From Cellulomonas sp. PhB150 (GTDB lineage: Bacteria; Actinomycetota; Actinomycetes; Actinomycetales; Cellulomonadaceae), in NCBI RefSeq assembly GCF_003755175.1, contig NZ_RKHX01000004.1:124001-188000 (forward strand): a DNA stretch of 64,000 nt. Reading direction: 5' to 3'. Position numbers and translations under genes: made by a program. Shown here piece by piece: positions 37,016-45,026 of this stretch. The stretch's first letter is position 1. Every line of letters begins with the position of its first letter. The notes below the pieces were generated by a model that searched no databases, was not told the DNA's origin, and saw nothing but the letters and a program-made list of their open reading frames with translations.

Positions 37016-37036
37016 CTTGAGTCTGTCTGGCTCAAC
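37016..37036. promoter_or_regulatory. HAIR box 2 (HspR operator)
   Basis: CTTGAGT-N7-GCTCAAC is the same sequence class as box 1, with identical arms. The centres of the two boxes are 63 bases apart, six helical turns. Confidence 0.85.
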
Positions 37037-37039
37037 CTT

Positions 37040-37090
37040 CGCTGAGGGCCGAATGTTCCCGATTGGGCTCAGGCCGAGCGGGTCGAAGGG
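37040..37090 (-). pseudogene. 3' part of an RHS-like remnant split by the transposon
   Basis: On the minus strand the flank reads [11 protein letters not shown] when joined to the other flank at 58395. DPLG is the end of the RHS-associated core motif. Only a few dozen codons are visible, so this is a remnant rather than a gene. Confidence 0.4.
37086..37090. repeat. Target-site duplication, left copy (AAGGG)
   Basis: The five bases AAGGG directly before the transposon end TGTAGG are repeated directly after the right end at 58395-58399. Tn7-like elements make 5-bp duplications. Confidence 0.8.
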
Positions 37091-37175
37091 TGTAGGTTCG
37101 CGTTGGAGTTGTCCGATTCGCGTTACCGTGTCCGGCGCGTGTCCGTTCGTCGCTTTACGGTGTCCGCGGAGGATG
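37091..37175 (+). repeat. Left end of the Tn7-like element
   Basis: The end begins TGTAGGTTCGCGTTGGAG and contains four spaced TGTCCG cores near 37110, 37129, 37141 and 37160. These look like a TnsB-binding array. The first TTG start proposed for tnsA lies inside this array. Confidence 0.8.
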
Positions 37176-37183
37176 CTCAGCGC

Positions 37184-37903
37184 ATGGGCTCAGAGGCTCC
37201 GGAGGTCCTTTTCTTCACCGCTGACGGCGGCGAGGTGCAGGTTCCCCTCTGCGACGCGGACGCGGTAGCGCTGGCATGGAGCATGCCGAAGCGCATCCCG
37301 CCGTACTACCGCGGTCAGCGCAACTACCCCGGACTCTTCTGGTCGTCGACGAACCTGGGGCACATCGTCTACGAGAGTCTGCTCGAGCTTGCCTGGCTCT
37401 GGCTCGCCGACTTCGATCCGCACGTGACGCGTATCGCGGCGCAGCCGATGCTGCTGATTGGCGACGACAACGGCCGAGCTCGAACCCGCTACCCAGACTT
37501 CCTTTGCCTCGACTCAGCCGAGGGCGTGCGCGTCGTCGACGTCAAGGCCCCGGCACTGCTCGAAAAGCGCGGAGCGAAGGAGGCTCTCGCGTGGACCGGA
37601 TCGGTCATTCGCGATCGTGGCTGGGGCTACGAAGTCTGGGTAGAGGCTCCGCAGGTCACGCTCCGGAACGTGCGATTGCTGGCAGCGGCACGCCGGCCAG
37701 GCATGGTCCGAGACGTCGACATCGAGGCGGCAGTTCAACTGTGCCAGGCTCCCGGGTCAACGATCGCGGAGATCGAGCAACGCCTGGCTCGGCAGAGTGT
37801 TCAAGGTGCGCGGCTCGTGATCCTCGCCGCGCTGTGGATCGGCCTGCTGAAGTGCAACATGGCCGAACCCATCGACGCAGCGACCGTGGTGGCGGCGTCA
37901 TGA
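37184..37903 (+). CDS. tnsA: TnsA-like heteromeric transposase endonuclease subunit
   Basis: The 239-residue protein matches TnsA-type endonucleases: YYRGQRNYPGLFWSSTNLGHIVYESLLEL, then RYPDFLCLD and VRVVDVKAP. These supply a restriction-enzyme-like site with Glu64, Asp105 and Lys121. TnsA cuts the 5' strands at the transposon ends while TnsB cuts the 3' strands, allowing cut-and-paste movement. ATG 37184 is preferred over TTG 37103 because the latter lies in the transposon end. The family also begins with a short EVLFFTADGGEV-like stretch, and GGAGG is present upstream. Its stop overlaps the tnsB start by 4 bases. Confidence 0.9.
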   Translation: MGSEAPEVLFFTADGGEVQVPLCDADAVALAWSMPKRIPPYYRGQRNYPGLFWSSTNLGHIVYESLLELAWLWLADFDPHVTRIAAQPMLLIGDDNGRARTRYPDFLCLDSAEGVRVVDVKAPALLEKRGAKEALAWTGSVIRDRGWGYEVWVEAPQVTLRNVRLLAAARRPGMVRDVDIEAAVQLCQAPGSTIAEIEQRLARQSVQGARLVILAALWIGLLKCNMAEPIDAATVVAAS

Positions 37904-39900
37904 TGAGCCAGGTCGGCACGGTCGACGTAAGCGTCGGGGCCCAGGCGTGGTGGCAGGGCGAAGCCTGGCAGGTCGACTCGGTTGACATCGACGGCGTCGT
38001 CATCAGGCGCGGCAGCCGATTCCAACGCGTCTCTCTCACCCGCCTCGCTGATGGTCTGAGCTCACTCCACGATTCGGTCGACGAACTCAACTCCGATCTA
38101 AGCGAATTGGGCTCTGTCGCACTGTCCGCGCTGACGCCGGGAGCTCGGGAAGTCCTCGAGGCTCACGGGAGGGCGATCGCTCAGCTACTGGACGGCGACG
38201 GCCAGTGGGGACGCCGGATGGAGTCGACGGCGACTGCACTTGGCGTCGATGTCAGGACGGTGCGCCGGTGGGTGGCGTCGTACCGGCGCGCAGGTCTCGC
38301 CGGTCTCATCGACAGTCGCGCGCTGGAGAGGCGAGAACCGAAGATCGACCCCCGATGGGATGAGGCCTGCCTCGCCGCGCTGCGCAGCCACACGTACTCC
38401 TCGACACCTACGCGGGCCGCGGTCATTGATGAGGTCAATCGGCAGGTCGTCGCGGTGCACGGGACCGACGTCGCGCTGCCGCATCGCGCGAGCGCCTATC
38501 GACGACTCGCAGTGCTTGACAAGGGCCGGCACACGTTCGGGTCGGCCAAGTCACGGCGATCAGTAGCCGAGCGACCCGAGGGCGTTCTGGGACGGCTGCG
38601 TGCCGATCGGCCTGGTCAATACGTCGTCCTCGACACCAACGACCTCGACGTGTTCGCCATGGAGCCAGTGACGTGCCGCTGGGTAGCGGTGAAGCTGACG
38701 GTGGCGATGGACCTCTTCTCGCGATGCATCTTGGGACTGCGTTTGACGCCCGTGTCATCGAAGGCCGCCGATGTGGCGAACGTGCTGTTCCAGTGCGTCC
38801 GCCCCCAGGAAGCCGCGGGCACGGAATGGCCGTACCACGGCGTGCCGACGAATGTCCTAGTTGGAACCGAAGTGCCGGACGGTGTGCACCAGGAACGTAT
38901 CGGCGGCAGACCGGCCGTGCTTCCCGAGACGATCGTTGTTGACCACGGCAAGCAGTACATGTCCGCGCACGTGATCGGCGCTTGCGCTCGACTCGGGATC
39001 TGCGTTCAGCCAGCGACCCCCGGCAAACCAACGGACAAGCCGACGGTGGAGAGATTCTTCAAGACCTTGCGACAGTCTCTGCTGCAGCACCTGACTGGGT
39101 ACAAGGGACCCGACGTCTATTCGCGAGGCAAGGACGTCGAGAGCGGAGCGTTCTACTACGTCTCCGAGCTCGAGCAGATCATCCGCGAGTGGGTCGCCAC
39201 CGTGTACCACCACAGCGAGCACGACGGCCTCGCGCTCCCAGAAGTGCCTCGGGCGAGGTTCACACCGGTGCAGATGTTCGAACTGGGACTCGCCCGCACC
39301 GGAAGCGTCACCTTTCCGCTCAACCCCGACCTCTCCTTTGAGTTCCTCGATGTCGAATGGAGGCGGCTCAACCACTACGGCGTCGAAGTCCGCGGGCTGC
39401 GTTACGACGGTCCGGGGTTGAACCCCTACCGGCTGACAACATCGAGCTATGGCGGCGCTCACGGCGGCAAGTGGCCGATCCACGTCGACACGCACGACGT
39501 CCGCACTGCCTGGTTCCGGGATCCTGTCGACGGATCGTGGCACGAGTTGACCTGGGAGCACGCCGCCGGTCTCGGCGCTCCGTTCAGCTCCGAGGCCGTT
39601 GACTACGCCCGGCGACTTGCCGCGGTCGAGGACCGGCTCGTCGACCCGGCTGCCGCCGTCCACGACCTCCTGACCGCGTGGAAGCGCGGCGAGGTGAATA
39701 CGCGTCGCGAGCGCGTGCTGGCGAGGAGGCTCGCTTCACAGCAGCCGGACGCGGACGAATCTGCCACCCGCGACGTCGCGTCGCTGCCGGGCGTAGTCAG
39801 TCTGCTCGAGCGCCGGGTCGAACGAGCGGCGCCGCCCGATGACCTGGACGTCTTCGAGGCGCACCTACCTGTGGACGGATTCGAGGTGTTCGACGAATGA
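37900..39900 (+). CDS. tnsB: TnsB-like DDE transposase (Mu/rve superfamily)
   Basis: The 666-residue protein has an N-terminal helix-turn-helix (VDVRTVRRWVASYRRAGLAGL) and an RNase-H-fold core with Asp245 (VVLDTNDLD), Asp348 (VVDHGKQYMS) and Glu384 (KPTVERFFKTL). The last two are 35 residues apart, as in DDE transposases. A Mu-type beta barrel and a C-terminal tail for TnsC contact follow. It binds the transposon ends and joins their 3' ends to target DNA. ATG 37900 overlaps the tnsA stop, and its own stop overlaps tnsC, making one coupled operon. Confidence 0.93.
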   Translation: MMSQVGTVDVSVGAQAWWQGEAWQVDSVDIDGVVIRRGSRFQRVSLTRLADGLSSLHDSVDELNSDLSELGSVALSALTPGAREVLEAHGRAIAQLLDGDGQWGRRMESTATALGVDVRTVRRWVASYRRAGLAGLIDSRALERREPKIDPRWDEACLAALRSHTYSSTPTRAAVIDEVNRQVVAVHGTDVALPHRASAYRRLAVLDKGRHTFGSAKSRRSVAERPEGVLGRLRADRPGQYVVLDTNDLDVFAMEPVTCRWVAVKLTVAMDLFSRCILGLRLTPVSSKAADVANVLFQCVRPQEAAGTEWPYHGVPTNVLVGTEVPDGVHQERIGGRPAVLPETIVVDHGKQYMSAHVIGACARLGICVQPATPGKPTDKPTVERFFKTLRQSLLQHLTGYKGPDVYSRGKDVESGAFYYVSELEQIIREWVATVYHHSEHDGLALPEVPRARFTPVQMFELGLARTGSVTFPLNPDLSFEFLDVEWRRLNHYGVEVRGLRYDGPGLNPYRLTTSSYGGAHGGKWPIHVDTHDVRTAWFRDPVDGSWHELTWEHAAGLGAPFSSEAVDYARRLAAVEDRLVDPAAAVHDLLTAWKRGEVNTRRERVLARRLASQQPDADESATRDVASLPGVVSLLERRVERAAPPDDLDVFEAHLPVDGFEVFDE

Positions 39901-40964
39901 GCAACGAGTGGGCGGACTGGCTGTCTCGCAACGGAACGCGGCAGTTCCATCTCGCGCGCAAGGCGGGGTGGAACGCCTTCGTGCAAGCTGCCGGCCGCGA
40001 GCCGCTCAGGCGGCTAGACCGTGGCGCGTTGGCGCGGCTATCGCCGGTCGAGCGAGCCGACTACGACGAGGCGCGGACGGTGTGGAACGCGAACCTGCCG
40101 ACGATCAGGACGTCGCAGCTCGTGCGCTCGTACTCGATCATGGATCAGGTCGTGGCCTCGTCCCGGCGCGATGGCGATCGCCTGCGCGGCTCGGTCGTCA
40201 TCGACTCACCAGCTGGGGTGGGCAAGACGACGATCGCGACCCGGTACGCCCGCGACTTTCACCGCCGGATCTATGAGCGCGAAGGCGCGTTGACCGACGA
40301 GGGACACCAGCGACTCCCCGTGGCGTTCATTCCGCTGTCGGCCGGTGTAACGCTGAAGGGACTCAATACGAAGATTCTGGAGTTCTACGGGCATCCAGGC
40401 GCCCAGCGAGCGAGCACCACGGCGCTCGGGAGCCTCGCAGTCGACTGCGTGCTCTCCTGCCAGACTCGGATGATCGTGATCGATGAGTTGCACTTCATCG
40501 ACTTCAAGCACCGCAACGGCATGGAGGTTTCTAACCACCTCAAGTGGTTGGCGAACGAGATGCCAGTCACGTTCGTCTACGTCGGAATGGAGCTGGAGGC
40601 CAAACGCTTCTTCGACGAAGGGCTGCTCCCCGACCAGTCGACCTACGCACAGACAAGCCGCCGCGCAACCCGGTGCCCCGTCAGCCCATTCGACATCTCG
40701 AGCGATTCCCACTACCAGGCGTGGAACTACTTGCTTCGTGCGTTCGAGGAGCACATCGTGCTAGCCGACGCCCGGCCCGGGATGCTGACGGAGCTTGCCA
40801 ATGAGCTGTTTCGGCGGACCCAGGGATTCCTCGTCTCGCTCACGAACATCATCGACCGGGCGTGCTGGATCGCGATCGCGACCGGGACCGAGCGGATCGA
40901 CGAGACCGTGCTCGCCGCCGTCACCGTAGACAACGCCGGTGAACGAGCAGCCAGCCGGCGCTGA
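39897..40964 (+). CDS. tnsC: TnsC-like AAA+ ATPase
   Basis: The 355-residue protein has Walker A SPAGVGKTT (residues 104-112), Walker B MIVIDELHF (Asp196, Glu197), and a sensor segment VTFVYVGMELEAKRFF. This is the TniB/TnsC type of AAA+ regulator. It forms filaments on DNA and links target recognition by TniQ to the TnsAB transposase. ATG 39897 overlaps the tnsB stop by 4 bases. A large hairpin starts 10 bases after its stop. Confidence 0.92.
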   Translation: MSNEWADWLSRNGTRQFHLARKAGWNAFVQAAGREPLRRLDRGALARLSPVERADYDEARTVWNANLPTIRTSQLVRSYSIMDQVVASSRRDGDRLRGSVVIDSPAGVGKTTIATRYARDFHRRIYEREGALTDEGHQRLPVAFIPLSAGVTLKGLNTKILEFYGHPGAQRASTTALGSLAVDCVLSCQTRMIVIDELHFIDFKHRNGMEVSNHLKWLANEMPVTFVYVGMELEAKRFFDEGLLPDQSTYAQTSRRATRCPVSPFDISSDSHYQAWNYLLRAFEEHIVLADARPGMLTELANELFRRTQGFLVSLTNIIDRACWIAIATGTERIDETVLAAVTVDNAGERAASRR

Positions 40965-42645
40965 CCGTCGCGGCCGCAGTGGACGCGCGCCGCATCGCGC
41001 GCGTCCACTGCGGGAGATCCCTGGCGGATTCGACATCACTGAGTGGCCGATCAGCGTGCCCACTTTTGACGGCGAACTCGCGGAGTCGTGGCTATCCCGC
41101 GTCGCGGCTCGCTATCAGGTCACGCCCTCTGCCCTGCTCCACCTCGCCAACGGCGGGCCGGTCACCTTGTCCCCGGCCAACACCGCACAGGTGACGACCG
41201 CAATCGCGAACCTCGTCCGTGCTCGCAAACCTCCGACGCTGTCGAACGAGCAAGACGACGAAATTCGTCGTTGGGCGGCAACATACGGCCGAAGGACACG
41301 GAAGCGTCAAGGTGCGTCGTTCTGCCCCCGTTGCCTGAGTGACCCCACACCGTACTGGCGTGCCGAGTGGTCCGGCGCGCTCTCCTTGGTCTGCCGACGG
41401 CACAGAGTGCTGCTCGTGGAGACCTGCCCGACGTGCGGCAAGCGGCCGTTCGGGACGCACTCATCGTGGACGCAGCGAATCTCCTCGATGTGGATGTGCC
41501 CGTCGCGGCGCGACGAGGACATCCGCGCGCACCGTACGCGCCGCGCTTGGTGTGAAACCGACCTGCGTACGGTTCTCGCGCCGCCCGCAAGCCCGACGGA
41601 GCTCGACGCAATGCTGCTCCTTCATGAGGCGCTCGACGCTGGCGCCCAGGCTCCTCGCGATGTCGCGACGGCCATGCACTGGACTGCGACGTCAGGAGAG
41701 CGCGCACACGCGTACTTGGAACTCATCGACGAACAGGTGCCAGCAAACCGGTGGCCAGACACATCCGCTCGCGAGCTGGTCTCTGCCGTGGGAGTCGCCG
41801 CGCAGATCATCACGGCCGACTCGCTCGAGCACGTTGAGGCTCTTGCCGCGCGACACGGGGTGCTCGACCCCGTCGGCTCCCACACGCCGATCTGGCCGAA
41901 GGAGCACGACATCCATCCTCGCAATCCCCTGCTGATGTCGCTACGCCTCGGATCCTTGTCCGCGCACCTGTCGCTGTCCCAACAGCTGATGTACCGCACC
42001 GCGTCCGAGCGGCCCCGCGCGCCGGTGCGGGTCGAACATCGGGCCGGCGGGCGACGCCTCACCGAGGGGACGTGGCCCGCCCGCGGCTGGGTCCCGCCCG
42101 TCCTGTGGGACGGCGAGCTCGCCGATCATGTCGTTGCGGCCGGGTCGTACGGCCCAGCCGCGCTCTCGCTGGCCCTGTCCAAAGTAGGTTCTAGCGTGCC
42201 CCTGCGCGCGATCGCGGTTGATCTTGGGCTGCCCGCGTGGCTCGCAGATCGTGTGGCCGCCATCCTGGGCGGCCGGTCGCGCCCAGATCAGGAGCGATTG
42301 GCCCGCAGCCTCGAGCAGTTGTTCGCCCGCCTCGAGGCGAATCCGCCGCCGGTCAACTACTCGAAGAGGGTGGCCGTGGCGCGCGACTTGGCAATGGTCC
42401 GGGCTGCCGCGGTCGAGGCGGCAGCCTTGCAGTTGGTGGCGCTGGACGAGCGCGGCGAGGCCGGCGCGACCGTAGCCCTGTGGGTCGCGTACACCGGTTC
42501 GCACCCGCGATTTTGCCCGCTCCTGGTTCCGGGTCAGAGCACTCCGTCGCTGCCGCCCCGGGTTGACCGCACCGACTTCCTCAGAATCGGCTTCCAGCTA
42601 CTGCCGCACGGGGAGCGCGAGCCTCTCGCATGGTCGCCGCCATGA
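40939..42645 (+). CDS. tniQ: TniQ-family target-selection protein
   Basis: The frame encodes up to 568 residues. It contains the TniQ core: ESWLSRVAARYQVTPSALLHL, then a zinc-binding SFCPRCLSDPTPYWRAEW and LVCRRHRVLLVETCPTCGKRP. A long C-terminal region with helix-turn-helix-like stretches follows. TniQ/TnsD proteins choose the insertion site, here apparently a site in an RHS-like sequence. The start is uncertain. GTG 40939 overlaps tnsC but has no ribosome site and would translate through a 16-bp hairpin, while GTG 41056 (529 residues) begins just before the conserved core. The gene ends in an ATGA overlap with a small ORF. Confidence 0.88.
   Translation: MNEQPAGADRRGRSGRAPHRARPLREIPGGFDITEWPISVPTFDGELAESWLSRVAARYQVTPSALLHLANGGPVTLSPANTAQVTTAIANLVRARKPPTLSNEQDDEIRRWAATYGRRTRKRQGASFCPRCLSDPTPYWRAEWSGALSLVCRRHRVLLVETCPTCGKRPFGTHSSWTQRISSMWMCPSRRDEDIRAHRTRRAWCETDLRTVLAPPASPTELDAMLLLHEALDAGAQAPRDVATAMHWTATSGERAHAYLELIDEQVPANRWPDTSARELVSAVGVAAQIITADSLEHVEALAARHGVLDPVGSHTPIWPKEHDIHPRNPLLMSLRLGSLSAHLSLSQQLMYRTASERPRAPVRVEHRAGGRRLTEGTWPARGWVPPVLWDGELADHVVAAGSYGPAALSLALSKVGSSVPLRAIAVDLGLPAWLADRVAAILGGRSRPDQERLARSLEQLFARLEANPPPVNYSKRVAVARDLAMVRAAAVEAAALQLVALDERGEAGATVALWVAYTGSHPRFCPLLVPGQSTPSLPPRVDRTDFLRIGFQLLPHGEREPLAWSPP
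40975..41012. repeat. 16-bp perfect hairpin at the tnsC/tniQ junction
   Basis: CGCAGTGGACGCGCGC (40975-40990) is perfectly complementary to 40997-41012 with a six-base loop. It lies between the tnsC stop and the conserved part of tniQ and could attenuate or insulate tniQ expression. Confidence 0.75.
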
Positions 42646-42972
42646 AGGAATCCATTCCATCCGTCCAGCTCGATCACGGGCCGGCGACGACGGACGCCGA
42701 CGGCTGGATACGGTGCGCCGGATCCCGTTCTCTCGTACGCGATGCATCGACTGCTGTCATCGGCCAGCCGCTCGCAGGAGCGGCAAATCGACGGCGCCAG
42801 AGTCGCCCTCGTAGGGCCGGACCGCGACTGGTACTCCGAGGCGGGAGACAACGCTAGACGCGTCCTCGCGGGCGCTGCGCACCGAGTCGCCTCCGCCGGC
42901 CACCCCACGTCTGAGTCGCTCAAGTTCACACTCGGCGTCGAGGGCTACCCCGACTGGGAGATCGCCTTCTGA
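42642..42972 (+). pseudogene. Small gene after tniQ, probably frameshifted
   Basis: An ATG at 42642 overlaps the tniQ stop and reads MKESIPSVQLDHGP with coding-like third positions for about 30 codons. It then loses coding character and stops at 42857. A second frame becomes coding-like from about 42700, with an ATG at 42742, and runs to 42972, ending VEGYPDWEIAF. Third-position G+C is high in the first half of one frame and the second half of the other. This suggests one small gene with a +1/-1 shift near 42705-42740. I do not recognise the product. If the shift is a sequencing error, this is an intact gene of about 109 residues. Confidence 0.45.
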
Positions 42973-42991
42973 AGGCGCGCGGCATACGACG

Positions 42992-43183
42992 TCACGTCGA
43001 AGGCTCGACAACGATGCCGAGCCCCGTGACGTGGCCGTCAACATCCAGAAAGGCCACGTCGAGACTGTCAGGGGCTTCTAGGAAGTCTGCTACGCGCACG
43101 AACTGGCGGATCACGCCGAGCGGCACCTGACCTGGCAGATGGATCGCAATCTCCAGACCAGCGGTGTCTCGTTCATCGCTCAT
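42992..43183 (-). CDS. Small protein of unknown function (63 aa)
   Basis: The short frame has normal coding third positions (ATG at 43183, TGA at 42992) and encodes an acidic protein with LPGQVPLGVIRQFVRVADFLEAPDSLDVAFLDVDG. It is divergent from the XRE regulator, with 44 bases between the starts, an arrangement typical of a regulator and its target. I do not recognise a family; a small antitoxin, immunity or modulator protein is possible but unproven. Confidence 0.5.
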   Translation of the reverse strand: MSDERDTAGLEIAIHLPGQVPLGVIRQFVRVADFLEAPDSLDVAFLDVDGHVTGLGIVVEPST

Positions 43184-43227
43184 GACCGCGCCTCACGTCC
43201 GATGCCCTACTAGCGGGGCAGACATTG

Positions 43228-43527
43228 GTGCCCTACTCGTATGACATCACAGGCGTGCCAGTGGATCCGCAGACTGTCGAACCCGAACGGCGCGCAGCCT
43301 GGTTTCAAAGCCGGCAGCAGGTGGGCTCGAACGTCCGGCGGCTCCGGCTCGCGGCGGGCCTCACTCAGGAGGCTCTCGCGCTCGAGAGCGGGCTGAGCCG
43401 GAACGTACTCATCGAGTTGGAACATGGCCGGCGCGGCGTTCTGTTCGAGCGGCTGTTCGACCTCGCCGAGCCGCTGGGAACGACCGTCGGCGACCTCGTC
43501 GCCGCCGTCCCATCGCCTGACTCGTAG
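43228..43527 (+). CDS. XRE-family transcriptional regulator
   Basis: The 99-residue protein has one helix-turn-helix, GSNVRRLRLAAGLTQEALALESGLSRNVLIELEHGRR, with the Cro/C1 fold, and the C-terminal helices LFERLFDLAEPLGTTVGDLV. It probably binds its own promoter and that of the divergent 63-residue gene. The start is GTG 43228, one codon after a TTG. Such regulators are common near the start of transposon cargo or with toxin genes; no toxin is recognised next to it. Confidence 0.75.
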   Translation: MPYSYDITGVPVDPQTVEPERRAAWFQSRQQVGSNVRRLRLAAGLTQEALALESGLSRNVLIELEHGRRGVLFERLFDLAEPLGTTVGDLVAAVPSPDS

Positions 43528-43600
43528 CGGCCAGCCCGAGCGCCTGCCGGGCGCCCGACGACCCCGCATACCGCCCCAGGTTGCACCGGGTGCTGCGGAC

Positions 43601-43620
43601 GTAACATCTGGCGTTACATT
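43601..43620 (+). promoter_or_regulatory. Inverted repeat and -10 box of the AbiEi-like gene
   Basis: GTAAC-N7-GTTAC (43601-43617) overlaps TACATT (43615-43620), which lies six bases before ATG 43627. AbiEi antitoxins are known to repress their own promoter by binding inverted repeats, so this is a plausible operator on a leaderless promoter. Confidence 0.55.
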
Positions 43621-43626
43621 TCCAGA

Positions 43627-44232
43627 ATGCTGACCACCCATCAACGCACTGTCAACGATCTGTTCGCAGGCCAGTGGGGGCTGCTCACGACCGCTCAGGC
43701 GGTGGATCGCGGAGTGTCACGGATGCAGTTGTCGCGGATGGAGAGCGCGGGCCTCCTCGACCGCGTCGCACACGGCATCTATGCGTCGCCAGCGGTCCGC
43801 GGAGACGAACTGCTCGACCTGCGGGCAGCGTGGCTGTCGCTTTCGCCGAAGGAGCTCGTCGAACAGCGGCTCACAGATCTGGCGTCCACCGGCGTCGTTT
43901 CCCATGCGTCGGCGGCGCGCCTGCACCGGATCGGCGACCTCATCGCGGACGAACACGAATTCCTGCTGACTCGGCGAGTTCAGTCCACCCGGGTGGGGCT
44001 GCGTGTGCGCCGCGCACGACTCGAGGAACGGGAGGTCACTCTCGTCGCAGGCCTGCCGGTGACCACCGCGGCTCGCACGATCGTCGACCTGCGCCATATC
44101 GGGACCGACCCAGGCCTGCTCGGTGACCTAGCCGCCGACGCTGCGCGCGCCGGGCTGATTCCACGCGCCGACTCGAACGCACCGGGCGCCACCGCAGGCC
44201 ATGTTTCGAGCTCAGACCAGCGCCCCGGCTGA
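43627..44232 (+). CDS. AbiEi-like antitoxin, apparently shortened and without AbiEii
   Basis: The 201-residue protein has an N-terminal winged helix (GLLTTAQAVDRGVSRMQLSRMESAGLLDRVAHGIYASPA) followed by the AbiEi-type domain (THxSAARLHRIGDL-like VVSHASAARLHRIGDL, GLPVTTAARTIVDLRHIG). It would be the antitoxin of a type IV AbiE toxin-antitoxin system. Typical relatives are about 280 residues; here the end turns into a polar tail (SNAPGATAGHVSSSDQRPG) that looks out of family, so the C terminus may be lost. No AbiEii nucleotidyltransferase gene is found nearby, so it may be an orphan regulator. Confidence 0.7.
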   Translation: MLTTHQRTVNDLFAGQWGLLTTAQAVDRGVSRMQLSRMESAGLLDRVAHGIYASPAVRGDELLDLRAAWLSLSPKELVEQRLTDLASTGVVSHASAARLHRIGDLIADEHEFLLTRRVQSTRVGLRVRRARLEEREVTLVAGLPVTTAARTIVDLRHIGTDPGLLGDLAADAARAGLIPRADSNAPGATAGHVSSSDQRPG

Positions 44233-44305
44233 GATCTCATCACGCGGCCGATGACGCAGAGCGGTCGTGTCCGAGGATCCGTGCGCCGGCTCAGGGGCTC
44301 ATTCC

Positions 44306-44662
44306 TCAGATCGACATGCTCGAACCGGTGCCTCGGTCGACGGCCTGCAACAGCTCGCGGACCGCGATGTCGTACTCGTTGAATGCGTGGACGTAGAAGA
44401 CGTCTGTCATGTCCTGGGGCCCGACGTCGTCGAAGGCACTGATGAGTTGACGCAGGCCGTCCACCACCTCGAGCACCTGCTCGCCTACCGCCAACCCGCG
44501 TGGGCTCTCTGGAGCAACGACCGACTGCTGTCGGAGCAGCACGACTCCCACTCCCGTGGGCTCGCCATCAACGGTCACGGAGATCGCAGCGCCCGTCATC
44601 TGCACGCGCCGCACGACCGCTTCTGCGCCTAGGGCAAGTTCGGCGATTTCGACTACTTCCAC
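44306..44662 (-). CDS. Protein of unknown function (118 aa)
   Basis: The 118-residue protein has coding-like third positions and a plausible leaderless start: TAGCGT lies seven bases before GTG 44662. It contains an N-terminal beta-rich part and helices near GEQVLEVVDGLRQLISAFDDVG and the end YDIAVRELLQAVDR. No signal peptide or family is recognised. It is convergent with the AbiEi-like gene, and a roughly 360-base non-coding stretch separates it from the next gene. Confidence 0.55.
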   Translation of the reverse strand: MEVVEIAELALGAEAVVRRVQMTGAAISVTVDGEPTGVGVVLLRQQSVVAPESPRGLAVGEQVLEVVDGLRQLISAFDDVGPQDMTDVFYVHAFNEYDIAVRELLQAVDRGTGSSMSI

Positions 44663-45026
44663 GCATTCAACGCTAGACCCACCGTCCAGTCCGGCGGCCG
44701 AGCGCGGGCTGCCTGCCGCCTACAATCCCCGTGCACGGCATGGCTCACCCCGCTCCAGGCGTCGAAGCGGTCGACGAAGTCGCCCTGCACGGTTCCCACG
44801 AACGGTAGGGCCCCGAATGCATGGCGGCTCGCACTGTTGCACAGCCAGATCGTCGGTCGGGCCGACGACCGGCGGCGAGCACCAGGCGTGAGCGTCACGC
44901 TGCCGTGCTGCCCAGCGGCATGACCGTGCGTCCTCGCTGGTTCGCCGGCGGATCTCGCCTCCGCGACTTCCGGTACGTGCCCGTCAACGCGCACGCCGCG
45001 GCATGGACGGCCGCTAGGTTCGCCGT
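44663..45026. other. Intergenic stretch without a convincing gene
   Basis: Open frames here have poor third-position signal. A TACAAT at 44719 precedes only a 22-codon frame. The last bases (TAGGTT at 45015-45020) are the -10 box of the next gene. The rest may be a decayed gene. Confidence 0.5.

Noticed and set aside
44719..44805. Perfect TACAAT -10 with a short frame starting ATG 44739
   Set aside because: The frame stops after 22 codons and nothing conserved follows; it may be chance or a decayed gene.
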